A stretch of DNA of 64,000 nt from positions 40,217,822 to 40,281,821 of the forward strand of contig OX365955.1 of assembly GCA_947247005.1 (NCBI GenBank), read 5' to 3'. The translations under genes and the position numbers were made by a program. Below are positions 1 to 12,535 of the stretch, piece by piece. Source of the stretch: Spisula solida (taxonomy: Eukaryota > Mollusca > Bivalvia > Venerida > Mactridae). Every line of letters starts with the position of its first letter. Within the stretch, counting starts at the first letter, position 1. The notes beneath the pieces were generated by a model that was given only the letters and a program-made list of their open reading frames with translations, was not told the origin of the DNA and searched no databases.

Positions 1-830
1 CGTTTCAAGTTGGTTGTGAAAGAGCCAGTTGGTACCGGTTGATAACTTAACTGGTTAGCAGATCGGACCGCCGTATTAGACTATAGAAGAAAGACTCCAA
101 TACAAGCGATGAAAACAAACACACAAACACATATCCACAGAAAAATTATATCCTTAACAAACACAAGGACACGCTACATATGGAGTAAACAGTCATCGGG
201 AGAGAGACCTAACCAGTAGTCTAACAACAACTAGGGACAAACAGTGAGAAAGGGATACCGTGGTTGAATGTCTCTCTACATTCAGAGAGGGGGGAGATTA
301 ACTTGACTTTCTAATATCATTCTGGTGCGATAAACTGGGGAACACGGCATTCATACAAACTTCTAAAGGACACGAACCCCGAATGTTGTTTACAACCGTA
401 AATCTATCAGTATATATACACATACTGATAACGTCTATAAGTCAAGACATGATATAGTCTTAAAACAATATACATGTAAAATACTAATATAGCTTTGTAC
501 CAATTGATACTATCAAACCGGACAGGTCGGCATCACTAAACGGCAGCAGAAGGGAACAAAAGGCACACAAAGAACGCATGGAAAAGAACCAGAAGTACTT
601 CTCCTCGGGCAGAGTATGACGATCACACAGCGTTTCCAACTTGCATGTTTTAGGCGGATGTAGATTCAAAAGGCACATTATTTTTTATTCAAATATGAGA
701 TTCGGGCAGAGAAATAACATGTTAGAGATATTGACATGGTTCGTCTGAGCAATACATCATCTAATGGTAAACAAATGTTATTTCAAAATCTTAGAATAAA
801 TAACAAACTTATAGCCTGGGCAAATTAAAT
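1..830. other. Intergenic, nothing recognised
   Basis: AT-rich sequence. The short open frame on the minus strand near 484-678 has no splice context or family resemblance I can recognise. I see no repeat shared with the rest of the window. Confidence 0.4.
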
Positions 831-839
831 AGACATGCC

Positions 840-1330
840 AAAGCATAGCCATGTTTTACTTTGAACTTGAAGTGAGACCGTAACCATGTTGATGTATTGA
901 CGGTCTGCGCATGCCCATCCTTCTCATTGAGGTTAACATAAGCATGATTGGTCAATGCATGTCCAAGTTATGGTCTAGACAAACTTCAATTTGATCTTTA
1001 ACCTCCAAGTGTGACCTTTGATGTCGAGTCGGATCGTTGGGTTTGCATGCCATTCTTGCTCATTGCAGTTAGCATTTATGCCAAGTATAAATACATGCAA
1101 AATTGGTCAATGCATGACAAAAAATTAATAGACATTCAGACAGGGAAGCCAGCATTCAACTTAACTAGACGATCACAGAACACATGAAACACCACATAAC
1201 ACAATTACATGGCACAATGCTTATCGTAATGGTTCGGTAAAATTGGACAGACAGACGCACGCCCGCACATACACCTGTACACCAAAAGTGTCGCCTTTGT
1301 CTCGCTCACCAAAAGCGGACCTATATACAA
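840..1330 (+). repeat. Dispersed GACCTTTGA-type repeat
   Basis: This stretch shares a series of phrases with 7450-7960: 'gaggttaaca', 'ggtcaatgcatg', 'ttgatctttaacctccaa', then an end rich in 'cgcacgc', 'acacca' and 'aaaagcgg'. The two places are diverged copies of one family. A piece of repeat R1 (described at 13205-13510) lies inverted within it at about 1130-1225. Noncoding. Confidence 0.6.
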
Positions 1331-1501
1331 AAACAGCAGATTAGACGTACAAGTAACAAGGAGAAACGTTATTATGAATAATACAATGCAACTGAATAGC
1401 TACAGAACATGAAACCCTACACCGACAGCCTGTCGTATCAGACAGAAAAAACATAACCAGTCACGTTTAAAGCTAGCAGACAAGAACGAATAAAAAGGAA
1501 A

Positions 1502-1675
1502 GTCACATATCACAAGGACAGTCACACACAACTAGTACAGTCTCACATCACAAGGACACGCACACATCACACGGACAGCCACACATCACAAGGACGGCTA
1601 CACATCACAAGGACACCCACACATCACAAGGATACCCACACATCACACGGACAGCCACACACCACAAGAACATTC
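1502..1675. repeat. Minisatellite, about 18-bp unit
   Basis: Imperfect tandem copies of a unit close to 'cacacatcacaaggacag', about nine in a row, with substitutions such as 'cacacggac'. The same 'caccacaaggaca' phrase occurs once inside the R1 repeat at 6600, so this may be an amplified piece of R1. Confidence 0.7.
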
Positions 1676-2041
1676 AAAATCGTTGGCAGAGCTAGTTTTA
1701 GGTGATGCTTGCAACAACCACTCTGGTCCACTCTGGTTGGCAAAATTAATTAAATAATGTGCACAATAGCAAATATATCTTCTATTGTTAATATAAATCG
1801 TATATATAGCTCGCCGGAGATAACTCTAGCCTTAACAATAAATAAACCTTGATAATATAAAACTGCTCGGTCGACTGACCGCTTGTTTTTAGCGTAGATT
1901 GAACAAGTTTATGGATAAAAAGTGATTATGCATAAGATTGAACAAATGTGCATCGAAAATACATTGAATGTTCATGTTTATTTGTGTTATCGTCGGCTGA
2001 CTATACCAATCGTGATGTCCTTGCATGTAACACTTGTTGTA

Positions 2042-2173
2042 TTACCACACTGCCGCCCTATACGCCACTTGATGGATAACGCCCTGGTAGTCGAAAAACA
2101 CAAACTGGAGAATTCTGATATCCGTCACTGGTCCGATAGTACCGGAAACATATACTTGTCCTTCAACATTCAG
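2042..2173 (-). CDS. Possible terminal exon, unknown protein
   Basis: On the minus strand a good acceptor (a pyrimidine-rich tract ending 'ttattacag') opens a 43-codon frame ending in TAA. Only the phase-0 reading is open. The peptide begins LNVEGQVYV and ends YRAAVW, and I do not recognise it. A related start (CTGAATGT...CAAGT) appears as a broken relic on the minus strand near 57.5 kb. The end of MITE family M5 lies just upstream in the presumed intron (about 2270-2300). It could be the last exon of a minus-strand gene, but no matching upstream exon was found and chance is possible. Confidence 0.3.
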   Translation of the reverse strand: MNVEGQVYVSGTIGPVTDIRILQFVFFDYQGVIHQVAYRAAVW

Positions 2174-3094
2174 CTGTAATAAGAAAACAATATGAGGTAG
2201 GTAAATAAGTTGACCTTCAAGACCATGTATAATAATGAAAAGTATTATTTTATATTCTGTGTACAAGTCAACTTATCCAAGTGGCGCGTTTTTAAATCCG
2301 TTAATCGTAGTAGTTTGCGTATTTATTTGTGAGAAATGTAACTAGGGCGAGTAAAACACTTTCTTCGCCGAAATTACCCTACATGCGCGGCGATGCGTGC
2401 GCAGCAGGCATCCGCCATTTTGTTCCTATGTAAACATTCTGTTGTTATTGTCCAGTTAGGATATTATGACAGTGACGTTGCAGTTCATGTATACGTATAT
2501 ACGCAAAAAAATCACAACTATTGTCTAAGCATGTAGAGCGAAGTTGAGTTTGTTAGTTTAGCATTGAAATTATAGTTGATTGTACAGTATAAGCCTTTAT
2601 AATTGGTTTTACACCGTTATAGTGGACTCGACCGCTGCGTCACTGGACTTTTTGCCTGACTGGACTACCCGTCTGCAATTTTATACGATGAAAGTTGGTC
2701 ACTAAAGGTCAATGGTTAGGGCTAGACATGTATTTATTTGTTATGATTTGTTTACCATGACCTTACATGTACTACATCGTCGAAAACTCCCGACACGGGT
2801 ATAGCTTTTCTCAAATATACATCCTCATACATCAAGGGTTAAACAAGTGCCCAGCCTCGAGAATACATAAAAGGATAGATAAATATTTATTTCAAACATA
2901 AGGCTTGAAGCCCAACAGTTTACATACATGTATATGTACATAAACACAAATGATATAATACAGTATAATTATATAGAAAATGTGGTTTAAAGCATGCTCA
3001 GAATTATTTGGATGGTAATGGCAGTATTTTATCTTTCACCAAGATCAGTGACTATATGAACAAAACAGTATAACAGAGAAAAGCGTCCACATGG

Positions 3095-5185
3095 TTACAC
3101 AAATATGGTACAGTCGCGTAATTTAAAACTTTTGAATACATAATCTGATAGCTGCTTAATGGTATGATGATTTTCTGATGTTAAAAGTTCAATGAATCTT
3201 GGTATATTTGGTCTTTCCCAGAAATATTTATCAATGTATGTTTTACGTAAATTATTGTAGAGAGAACATTCTAGTATAAAATGAAACTCGTTCTCTAATG
3301 AATTACAAATTTTACATTTTCTTTCATTTCTCGGTATCTTGTTGGGCTTAGTCCATCTTCCGCTTTCAATTTCTAATTGGTGACTTGACATTATAAGTTG
3401 GGTAAACATTATTCTATACTTTTTCATATCAATAACATCTACCGGGTAAATACAATTTAAAACCAAAATTACCTAATAAACAATAAGTGCTTGCACGTGA
3501 AGATTCGTTAATTCCTGCATTCCAATTTTGTATAAAAATATCTTTTATTCGTTGTGAAATCAAGTTGATAAAAGCAGTATTATTTTCTACTACTTGAAAA
3601 ACCATACATGATAAAACCCCGTAATTTGTAAAAATTTTCTAACTTTTGATAGATCATAAGATTATAGGTTTGTTTTGTAAGTTTTCTGTCTTCCGCGCGT
3701 GTTATTTTAAGCCAGAAACGAATGATGTTAACTAATCTATTTTGTTTTAAAGGTATTCTCCCTAACTCACCGTATATAAAATTATTCTGGGTTTGTTTTT
3801 TACGCATAATAGTTGTTTACAAAACTGTAAATGAATTATCTCCAATTTATCCGCATTATGAAAGCCCCAAATCTCGGAACCATGCACTATAAGTTTTTCA
3901 AAAATATCCAATGTATGGCTAATTTTTAATTTGTTGAATTTATTTAAGTACATTTTCATTTTATATATTGCTTTTAATACTTGTCCGCTTAAAGTTTCGA
4001 ATAACTTTTGATAAGATAATTTGTATTTCATTTTGTAGGTTGAAAAAATGCCGATTCCGAGTCATTGATTGCTTTAAAATAGTCTTCAAAATTTGATAAT
4101 GGTATTTTACAGTCAGATTTAACAAAATTTGATTTCAATAACTTCCAATATTCTTTGGCGTTTTTAAACCTAATCGATTCTTTTTTTTTTGTGTTACACT
4201 CATCAAATGCTAACTTGTTTTTTCTTATCATATTTTTGATACACTGACCTTGATTGACATAATTGTTTTCGATTTTCATCAATTTTACATTTTCTAAAAC
4301 ATTTCAAACATTCATAAAAACTCGCCCTGCTGTTTACACAGTCCCGTCAAACCAAGGTTGATTGTGTTTTTTATGGTTAAAACAACTCAGTGTTTGTTTT
4401 ACAAATAGGATCACAAATATCACCAAACATACTATAGAAGTTCGATAAATTTTCGTCTACGCTTTCACGTGTATTCAATAAATTTACATATTCCGTCAAC
4501 ATGCCAATGTTGGTTTGAAATAATTCATTTTCTAATGCGTTTAAAAATAAATCTTTGGAATCTGCATTCCATTTATATTTAAATGCTTTTTTTTCATATT
4601 CGCCCGTATCAGAATCAACATAACTGTTAGAGTGTTTACAATTCAAAGAAAATGAAATGACACAGTGGTCTGAAATAACATTCGGTTCTTGTACTAGAAA
4701 TGATGAAAATACGGAAATAAATCTGGATTACAAATGATATAATCAACAACACTAAAGCCAGCATTCTTCACGCATGTGAAATTACCCGTGTATTTATCTT
4801 CCATAACTCGACCATTTACAATTCTTAAACCCGTGCTTTTACAAAGATTTAATAATGATTTGCCGTTTTCATTTACTGTAAAATCTTGAGATATTCTAGG
4901 TATTTTGATATCCTCGATGTAATCTTAATGCATGAGGTCGAATGTATGTAAATTATCATTTTGAACATAATCTTTTAATTGCCCTGTCCTACTATTCATA
5001 TCCCCTGTAATAACAAAATAACAATTTTCATGAAACATTTCATTATACAAAATTATATCTTGATAATGATTTTGAGTCGATTTAAAACTCTTAATTTGTC
5101 TGTACAAGAGGTGTATAGTGTAGCCATACCACGTGACTTTGATATCACTAAAGGCTACAAAGTTCATGACGAAATTTGTCAGCAA
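3095..5185 (-). pseudogene. Degenerate LINE (non-LTR retrotransposon), RT core deleted
   Basis: Minus-strand fragments lie in the order of a LINE ORF2. The endonuclease (about 5185-4646) includes GDMNSRTG, VVDYIICN and SDHC motifs. A linker follows (4646-4028), then the post-RT segment with SHTLDIFEKLI, GSEIWGF and LQFCKQLL (4031-3762). Next comes YGELGRIPL (3807-3580), and the C-terminal zinc finger C-x2-C-x7-H-x4-C with GRWTKPNKIPR (3466-3095). The whole palm of the reverse transcriptase, including the YxDD box, is absent: the linker runs straight into post-RT sequence at about 4030. Several frame changes and stops confirm it is dead. The same family left a 3' fragment at 51.4-52.0 kb in the opposite orientation. 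Confidence 0.85.
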
Positions 5186-5199
5186 TTGCTACACTGTTT

Positions 5200-6290
5200 T
5201 AAATGGAGGTGAGATCACAATAATGTATAAATACTCAGACAAGAAACATTTTTATAGAAGTTGCTTACTGCGATGTTCCATTAGCTATGTAAAGTAGTTA
5301 TGTATTGACAAAGGTGTCACAATCAAGGGCAAACTCGTATGGAATAAGAAACAATAGAAACAGGTTTTTAATTGATATAACCGATATTTTTGCCGTAAAA
5401 CTAACCAAACAAAAATGTGAAAAAAAATGTATTGAAACTACGTTTTTCCTAAATGACATAACTAGGCGGAAACTACCGCCATTAGTAGGACTACGCAAGG
5501 AGGTGACACCGCCCAATGTATGTGTGTGCGGTACATCTAGACTAACGGAACTTACCGTGATTTGATTAGCATCGAACGTAGCCGTGATCGTGGATTCATG
5601 TCCTGGATATATTGGACCAAGTGACCCGAATGACTTCTCGAAAACGTTTCCCTCAGCCGCGTTTCTGAAATTTATTCGTACCCTGAAAATGTAACGACGG
5701 GAACATTATACTAGTACGAATCTCCGATATTCAAAAGCATCAAATTAGATAAATACACTGTACTTAGCAACTTGAGAGTGGTCTAAAACTTGTGAACTAG
5801 CATAATATTATAGGTAATACAAGGTTAGCTTTTTTAAAAAGCTAGAAGTGGCTCGGTTGGTACTTTTTAATAGCAAAGTTGTGGAGATGAACTTCCCCTT
5901 CGACAAGAACCAGCAACTTATCTACATGAGGCATTAATAGACACTACTGTGTTTGCATGGAAGGGTACGACCTGCAGCGATTGGATATCAAACACGGATG
6001 GCCGGATTACACACCCTGTGTACAAGTAACTGCCAATTAATATGTACGTGTAGAACGACAAATAAGTCATGATTATCTGTACTTTATTATTATGTTCAGC
6101 AAAATAATTGTTTATTGTAACCATAGAAATACCTACATGCAAGTTATAGTGAAGGCATTTTAAATGGCTCAATAGATGTACGAAATTAGTTTTGGATTGT
6201 TTTATACAAAAAATGCGAAGTATTTTTACATAGAAATAAACATATGTTTGCCACACAAGAAAAACAAGAGATGTTTGTTAAACACGTATG
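5200..6290. other. Intergenic, nothing recognised
   Basis: Upstream side of the minus-strand LINE. The open frames here (for example 5305-5565 plus, 5918-6256 minus) lack recognisable domains. Part may be 5' untranslated LINE sequence, but I cannot show where the element begins. Confidence 0.35.
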
Positions 6291-6540
6291 CCCGCCCCCC
6301 ATTTCAACCAAATAGTCATTAATGGAAGTTTGAAAATCCTAGGCCCAACCGTTTATTAGTAATTGCAACTGACCAGAGGTCATCCACCGATAATGACCAA
6401 CCTCCCTATTAAATCTGAAATTCCTTGGCCCATCCGTTCTTGAGTTATTAAAGGGGAAACCATTTGGTTTACCGACATACATACATACAGACCGACCGAC
6501 ATGTGCAAAGCAATTAATCCCGTCCCGAAAGTCTGCCGCC
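6290..6540 (+). repeat. Dispersed SINE-like repeat
   Basis: The sequence has the look of a bivalve short interspersed repeat: 'cccgccccccatttcaacc', 'cttggcccatccgttcttga', then 'acatacatacatacagaccg' leading to 'gacatgtgcaaagcaatt'. Noncoding. It abuts an inverted R1 copy. Confidence 0.45.
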
Positions 6541-6700
6541 TTAGTCAGTCAAACTAAAACGGAACGAGAGCCAGGTGACGAGAAAATAACAACCGGACAC
6601 CACACACCACAAGGACACTCGACAACATGTATAAAGTGTACATGCACTTTTGAAAGATACGAAACAGCCTTGTGCTGGACAACGAAATTACATAATGGCA
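6490..6700 (-). repeat. R1 dispersed repeat copy
   Basis: Reverse complement of the repeat at 13205-13510: it shares 'cccgtcccgaaagtctgccg', 'gagccaggtgacgagaaaat' and 'tttgaaagatacgaaacagc'. Noncoding. Confidence 0.7.
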
Positions 6701-7440
6701 CATACAAAATCAACAAAGTTTAACAAAAAGGCATCAAAGATGGGGCAGGGCAAACTGACATGTCTGAAGTCTATGAATATGCTAAAATGCTGTTAATGTT
6801 TATGTAAAATGTTAATCATAATTATAACAATTACTGTAACAACAGAGTAGACACGTTTCTACAGGGGTTCCACTAGGGCCGGGATCTGCACTATGTACTA
6901 CCTACACATTATTTGACATATTTATTTATTTATTTTGTTCTAAGCAGTTCTGAAACAGCTGTTGAAAGTAGGGTGACTCAATGGAGTTCAAGCGCAACTC
7001 TCACCATGACTTTCGGTTAGAATCACAGATACTGTACTGCAAAGGGAGGTCACTACTGTGATGAGTTTGCACTTTTCGTTTCGAAAAACTCCATTAACCA
7101 CCGCAACAAATATGGCCACACCCGTGAGTATTCCTAACCGATTCGATTTTGAAAGGCCATTTTTCATTGGTTAGTTTTTGTCTTAACCAATCGCGCTGTC
7201 CGTTACAATAACCGCGCTTTTTGGTTGTTATCTGGCTTCGTTTTGGTGATAGAGACATAAAGAAGCAGAAGCTGGCAACCAAATTTGGAAGTGTTCGGAG
7301 TTTTAGGTGGTTCATTCAGTAAATTCCTATCGTAATACTGGCTCGCTAACACTAGCATAAAATTTCAATCAGTAGTATTTTAAGGATGTTCGTTTCAGAG
7401 GCTTTATTTTCTCTGAAAAGTTTGTTTAAAAAATGACTAA
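6700..7440. other. Intergenic, nothing recognised
   Basis: No coding signal, repeat match or structure that I can support. Confidence 0.35.
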
Positions 7441-7449
7441 TTGGTAAAC

Positions 7450-7960
7450 TTTTAACAAGAGCACCACCTTGCGGGTGCAGACGCTCATCTGATCATTGTC
7501 ACGGTAAAAAAGGCCCATTACCCTTGCATAAAGTAGGGCAGTGTTATTGGTCTTGCTTAAAAAAGTGAGGTATTGATGGTGAAAAAAAGGGGCAATAAAT
7601 CTTGCAAAATGCTAATCAGAGTTATGGGTCTTGCTTGACATGGTCAAGTATTGGACTCCTCCTCATGGAGGTTAACACTCATGCCAAATATAAGCAAGAT
7701 TAGTCAATGCATGACAAAGTTATCGTCCGGACAGCTTCAATTTGACCTTTAACCTCCAACTGTGACCTTGACCTTTGAGAATGGACTCTGGGGTTGGCGC
7801 ATGGAACTCCTCCTCGTGGAGGTTAACACTCATGCCAAATATAAGCAAGATTAGTCAATGCATGACAAAGTTATCGTCCGGACAAAATCAGACTCACGCA
7901 CGCACATACACCAAAAAGCGGCGACTAAGTCTCGCTAACCGCAAGCGGGCTCGCCAAAAC
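7450..7960 (+). repeat. Dispersed GACCTTTGA-type repeat with internal 151-bp duplication
   Basis: Begins with 'caagagcaccaccttgcggg' and 'gcagacgctcatctgatcat', a phrase typical of bivalve repeats. A segment from 'ctcctcctcatggaggttaa' (7656) is repeated at 7807, giving a period of 151 bp. It ends in the same 'cgcacgcacatacaccaaaa' stretch as the copy at 840-1330. Confidence 0.65.
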
Positions 7961-8777
7961 AAACCGATGAAAATCCAAGTTTTAAAATACTCACTGTGAC
8001 CATGGCATGGTTGATGTCGTGAATTTGACTGTGAGTTGTGCTCCTATTGTAATTGCTATCGGTATATTCTCCCAAATCTCCCAGGTGTTCCCACCATGCT
8101 ACAAAATCAAACATTGATATGCTAATAACAAAACTGCTCTAAAATGTGCTAACTTGCGTCATTTACGATCTGACATCGGAGACGTCTTGCAACAAAATTT
8201 CCTGCGATTTACGCAAGAATTGTTGATTATACACGAAATGCAGTACTTTGTTACAAATTACATTGCGTTATTTGAGTAATTTTCCGCGAAGATCAGCTTT
8301 ATATTTACATTTTTTACTCTTCGTAACATGAAATGTATGTCGTGACTTTTGACGTTACGTCAATGGTAACAATTTATTAACACAATACTGACCGTATATT
8401 TTTATTTTAAAAATTGTTGAAAACCAATTTTTCAACAGTTGACCAAACTGTTTCATGTTTGTTAACATCACATTATCCTAGTCGCACTATAAACACTTTG
8501 TCATTTACAAATAACATATCGATGGCTTATAAGAATACATGTACGAAAGCCATATTTCTGATTTTCTGCACACGAGTATATATTTGTATTTGCATTATCA
8601 CTAAATACTAAATTATATAAAATTATAATTTATACATTAAAATATATATCGAAATGCAATATTTATTTTTAACTATGAGGGTCAGTCAAGAATGACCGAG
8701 AGTTGTTATTTAAAGCTAAGAAAAATAAGTATCCGTATTTTTTTTATATGCATGTATTGTATAGAGGATCTTGCATA

Positions 8778-8895
8778 GTGCTCATTACATACGAGTTTTA
8801 TTAAACGAGTGGACAAAATGATATGACACGAGGCTTTGCCGAGTGTCACATTGTTTTTGTGGACGAGTTTAATAAGACTCGTATGTAATGAGCAC
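8778..8895. repeat. Foldback hairpin element
   Basis: A near-perfect inverted repeat with arms of about 57 bp. The outer ends are GTGCTCATTACATACGAGT and its complement, and the apex is CGAGGCTTTGCCGAG. Likely a foldback or MITE-like element. Apex and style resemble the hairpins at 16.4 and 17.9 kb. Confidence 0.8.
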
Positions 8896-8899
8896 GAAA

Positions 8900-10440
8900 G
8901 TAAGATTCTATTTATCAAATAACCTTATAAATGCACATTATTGTTCAAAAGGATGATGTACGCTGCATATGTTTCAGCCAAAATTCAGCGGTACAATGAG
9001 CGCAACGCCATGGCGACGTTGATACTATCCTGACGTCATTGACGGATCACTGCATGGATTGGCTAACGTCACGTCAAGCTAATTTAAATATTTATTGCAC
9101 AGTCTGGGAGTGCCGAACGATATTTACGGCACGGTTTTACGGCACTCCTGGACCGCTGGATATGTGATAAATATAAATATATATCTCATTGGTATTAAAA
9201 TGGCAAATTCCTATCTTGGTTATAGCAAAATAATGTTTGTTGCCAGGCAACCAAAGAATACACTCATACGGCATGCGTTCACGTTGCTATGGAAACATAA
9301 AGTTATATCTGACATTTGAAAACCTATTGCATGTATTTATTTCGCATTACATCAATATTTTAGGTATACGTCATCCTAGTTGATTTATTCAACCAATATA
9401 GAAAATATACGTGACGACGATATTGATTAAATTGTCATTTAACACCACAATTTTACCGAAATCCAAAAAAATCATTATTTTTGTCCGAAGCAAAGTAGTA
9501 AAATTTATATCTAGACAATAGTGCTACATAAGTGACAATCCACACTTTTATAATGTTTAACTAAATAACAGGCTCAATCTCCCTACACAAAAACCCTTAT
9601 TGGTGTTGCTTGGCGGATATCCGACAGCGAAATTCACCAGAATATCCGCATGGGACAATATTTGAAAGTTCATCTGCAAAAACATGTTCAAGCCTTAAGT
9701 TAACAACGCTCAGTTATTTTTGACTGACTCTCAAACAACCAATACTTTGTAATTTAGAGGCTCACAGGGAAAACTGGGACTGCCCAACTGCCTCTTTAAA
9801 TAAAGTCGTTATTATTTTATTATTATTATTATGCTGTTGTCTCGTATATCCGTGCCTCTTAACAGTTTCATCGGCGCATGCGCACTGGCGCATATAAGTT
9901 CAAAAAATATCTTCACCAATCTCGGAAGAAAAATTGTTAACTTAACAAATAAAAACAAGAACAATGACAAAATGATTATGAAAATACGTAAAATAATTGC
10001 TTTTGTATGTCTAGGTCGGTGCTCTGAATCCTGTTGACTGGTAACCATGAAATCCGTGCCTCCTTAAAAACTTGTCTGAACTGGGGCCCCATGGAGTAAA
10101 TTTTTGTATTTAAATTAAATAAATTTGGAGTAGTATTCATCATAATCTGTTTTCATTTTGAGAGTAATAAACTGTGGCGCTAAATAAAATGCGTAAAAAA
10201 ATGGTATGCAAAACAATTAACACCAGTTGAAGAAAGTACTACCAGTACTGTTCCTCGTCGTCAAGGTGACAACATTGACGAGTCGTCCAAAATGACTGCC
10301 CCAATTGATACAGGCCATTTGTGTGAATATTATTTGGGGTTATTTTAGTAAAAATACAACGTAGCGCATATATTAGAGCTGAAATAAATCAGGCACGAAT
10401 TTCAGGAGAAGGCACGAAACTATGAGACAGAGGTATATAT
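8900..10440. other. Intergenic with short hairpin and TTA microsatellite
   Basis: Contains a short inverted repeat near 9104-9160 (GGGAGTGCCG... / CGGCACTCC) and a TTA/TAT microsatellite at about 9805-9832. Nothing else is recognisable as coding. Confidence 0.4.
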
Positions 10441-10444
10441 TTAC

Positions 10445-10756
10445 ATGATAGAACGTGAATGGTGGTGTGTAGACCACAGTATATTTTCCAACGTATGTAT
10501 ATCCGGGATCCATGGTTCCTGAGTAACACCAATCCACACTGAGTTCTTCACATCTTTCTAGTTCTTCTAAAACACCATTGGTTACTGTTGTATCAAATCT
10601 AATCGCACATGACAGGTTTCCATTTGCTCGAAGTTGGCAATGTAACATATCCAAATCTGTCACGTCACCATCTTCTTGAATGGATTTATACTCTGTCATA
10701 ATCGCTGAGAAACAGCCAACCACAAACATTTGGAAAATACAAAGCTTCCACGTCAT
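10445..10756 (-). CDS. First coding exon of a small four-cysteine secreted/membrane-anchored protein
   Basis: Role unknown. On the minus strand an acceptor ('tctgtttggcag') precedes a short leader and ATG, then 104 open codons end at a GT donor (CAT|GTAAAT) in phase 0. Residues 1-20 are hydrophobic (IFQMFVVGCFSAI), suggesting a signal peptide or anchor. After it come four conserved cysteines in the pattern C-x9-C-A-x17-C-E-x-L-x3-DWC. A divergent relative starts at 59117 on the plus strand with the same layout: 5' acceptor just before the ATG, hydrophobic start, C-x9-C-A, CExLxxDWC and a phase-0 exon end. This copy has a loop between cysteines 2 and 3 that is 10 residues longer. No second exon was found downstream, so the gene may be partial or have long introns. 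Confidence 0.5.
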
Positions 10757-10759
10757 CCT

Positions 10760-11500
10760 TAATGTTTTGAACTTGTTCTCGCTGCCAAACAGAGCGAGCC
10801 AAAGACAGCTCATGTCAACCTCAATATAGAGTCGAATGCTTACAAACACTTTATTAAAAAGGCTAGAATTATTTCGGTGGACGAAAGTTTTTATCGGGTT
10901 TGTCTAATTCGCCGAGTTAGCTATTGGCTACGCGTACTGCGATGTTAAGAATAATACAATACAATACAAATCAATATTTCATCAAGTATCTATTCTTCAT
11001 ATGCCAATCGTTATCCCGCTAGCTGTACCATATAAACGCCCATGAAATTATATTAACAATAAAGCGGCGAACTTAAAAGGAAAAATACTTTTTTTTTAAA
11101 TAGACAAAACGGAGACCCTCATTGTGTTGTCAGTCATGTTATGTATGCAACTTCCACCCCAAGTGTAACGATTTTGTGTGGAATCAGTATACAACTGTAC
11201 TACAAACATTCTAATAGGTATTGTATTGTACTTACTATAACTTTGGAAGTTTATTTTGTTTCGTGTTTTCATACACAATTTTATTCACTATTAACGTTGT
11301 AATTGTACGTGTTTCAATTTATAATGTATTTTCAATAATGTTGACTTGAGTCAGTGACTATACATAAGTATGTACATGTATTACTACTGGTGCCATTGAC
11401 CATTGTATGTTTAAATTTGTATTGTAAATATTTGTAATACTCAAAGACTGTAAAGTCTCATGTATTGGAAAAATAAACTATAAACTATGTTTAGTACAGT
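10760..11500. other. Intergenic, nothing recognised
   Basis: AT-rich sequence with no supported gene or repeat. Confidence 0.35.
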
Positions 11501-11539
11501 TAATATTCTGTCGTAGGCTTGGCCGTCAAGAGACTATGT

Positions 11540-11770
11540 GCGGTAAACCAAAAAGATAATATTCAGTCGGACAGGGAAAGCAGCACTAAACTTAACCAGC
11601 CGAGCACAGAAAACATTAAAACACAAGGCACAATGCCCAATACCCAACACATAACCGATCGAGAAAATGAACTGTCAAATGTTCCAGCTGTCAAAAAGCT
11701 GAATGAACTAGTTATAGCGATAAAAAGCTGAATGCCGAAGGTGAATGACCTAGTTTCAACAGTATAACCG
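11540..11770 (-). repeat. R1 dispersed repeat copy
   Basis: Contains 'ggacagggaaagcagcacta', 'ccagccgagcacagaaaaca' and 'aaggcacaatgcccaatacc', which are complements of R1 phrases at 13.4 and 23.2 kb. The last part matches the 'cattcagct' and 'gacagct' module of the 23.1-kb copy. Confidence 0.7.
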
Positions 11771-11918
11771 TACGTTAATAATGGCGGGTGATAAATTTCT
11801 GGAAAACTAAGGCGCTGTACTAGTATAATGACTGAACCTTAATGAACATTGGTGTCAACTCATATGCACTATTGACTGCTAGTTTATAACGAATACTCGT
11901 AGTAAACCTATACAGCTA

Positions 11919-12314
11919 CATAAGGCCTTAGACGGATATTTTAAAAAAGCAATCACTTGATAACCGATTTGAAGAGCAATGTATTTTGAGCACTTTAGTT
12001 GAGTCCCAAAGGTGGAAAACCCCATCAAATGTAAGAAAATTAAATACAGCATCCACTTGGTTTGTTTGCAAAATAATGAATTGTAAACAAAATATGCACA
12101 ATTTATAATCTAAGGGAAGCAACTTTTGCAAAATTAGTATTTTGTCATCCATACATTTTACCAAAATGTGATTTTTGACATACTATTTTCTACAAATACA
12201 TTTAACATAATGTCGTCATATATTGGTTATTTGTGATAACTATCCTAATTCGTTGTAACAAGTCTATTTACTGGATGATCGAAACAGGGTTTTGGAGAAA
12301 TAATGTGGCTTTCA
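11919..12314 (-). mobile_element. MITE family M1, copy 1
   Basis: About 395 bp, ending 'gagaaataatgtggctttca', with a worn left end. It is homologous over its length to 21211-21621, 49692-50092 and 55279-55671. In the better copies the termini are imperfect inverted repeats around TTAAAGCCACATTAT and TAAAGTCCCATTATG. An open minus-strand frame (MDDKILILQKLLPLDYK...) is retained from the element's internal sequence and is probably not a gene. Confidence 0.7.
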
Positions 12315-12347
12315 GGAAATGGATCGTTACACATACATGTAGTTTTC

Positions 12348-12535
12348 CGGAGATAACTCTAGACTTATCAATACACAAACAAAGCATACTAGTTATAAAC
12401 ACTGCACGTGTGAATTTAAAAAGTATTAAAAAATCATTAAAAAATGAATATACACAAGATTGAACAAATATGAAAATCGAAAAATGCATTTAATTGTCAT
12501 TTTTATTTGTTAACAAAGGCTACCATTATCTCCGG
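12348..12535. mobile_element. Small MITE-like element (CCGGAGATAA ends)
   Basis: Left 'ccggagataactctag' and right 'ccattatctccgg' form short inverted ends. A related left end ('gccggagataactctag') plus the internal phrase 'aagattgaacaaat' occurs at 1810-1945, so it is a repeat family. Confidence 0.5.

Noticed and set aside
1502..1675. CRISPR-like regular repeats
   Set aside because: Units are contiguous with no unique spacers and the sequence is eukaryotic. It is a minisatellite.
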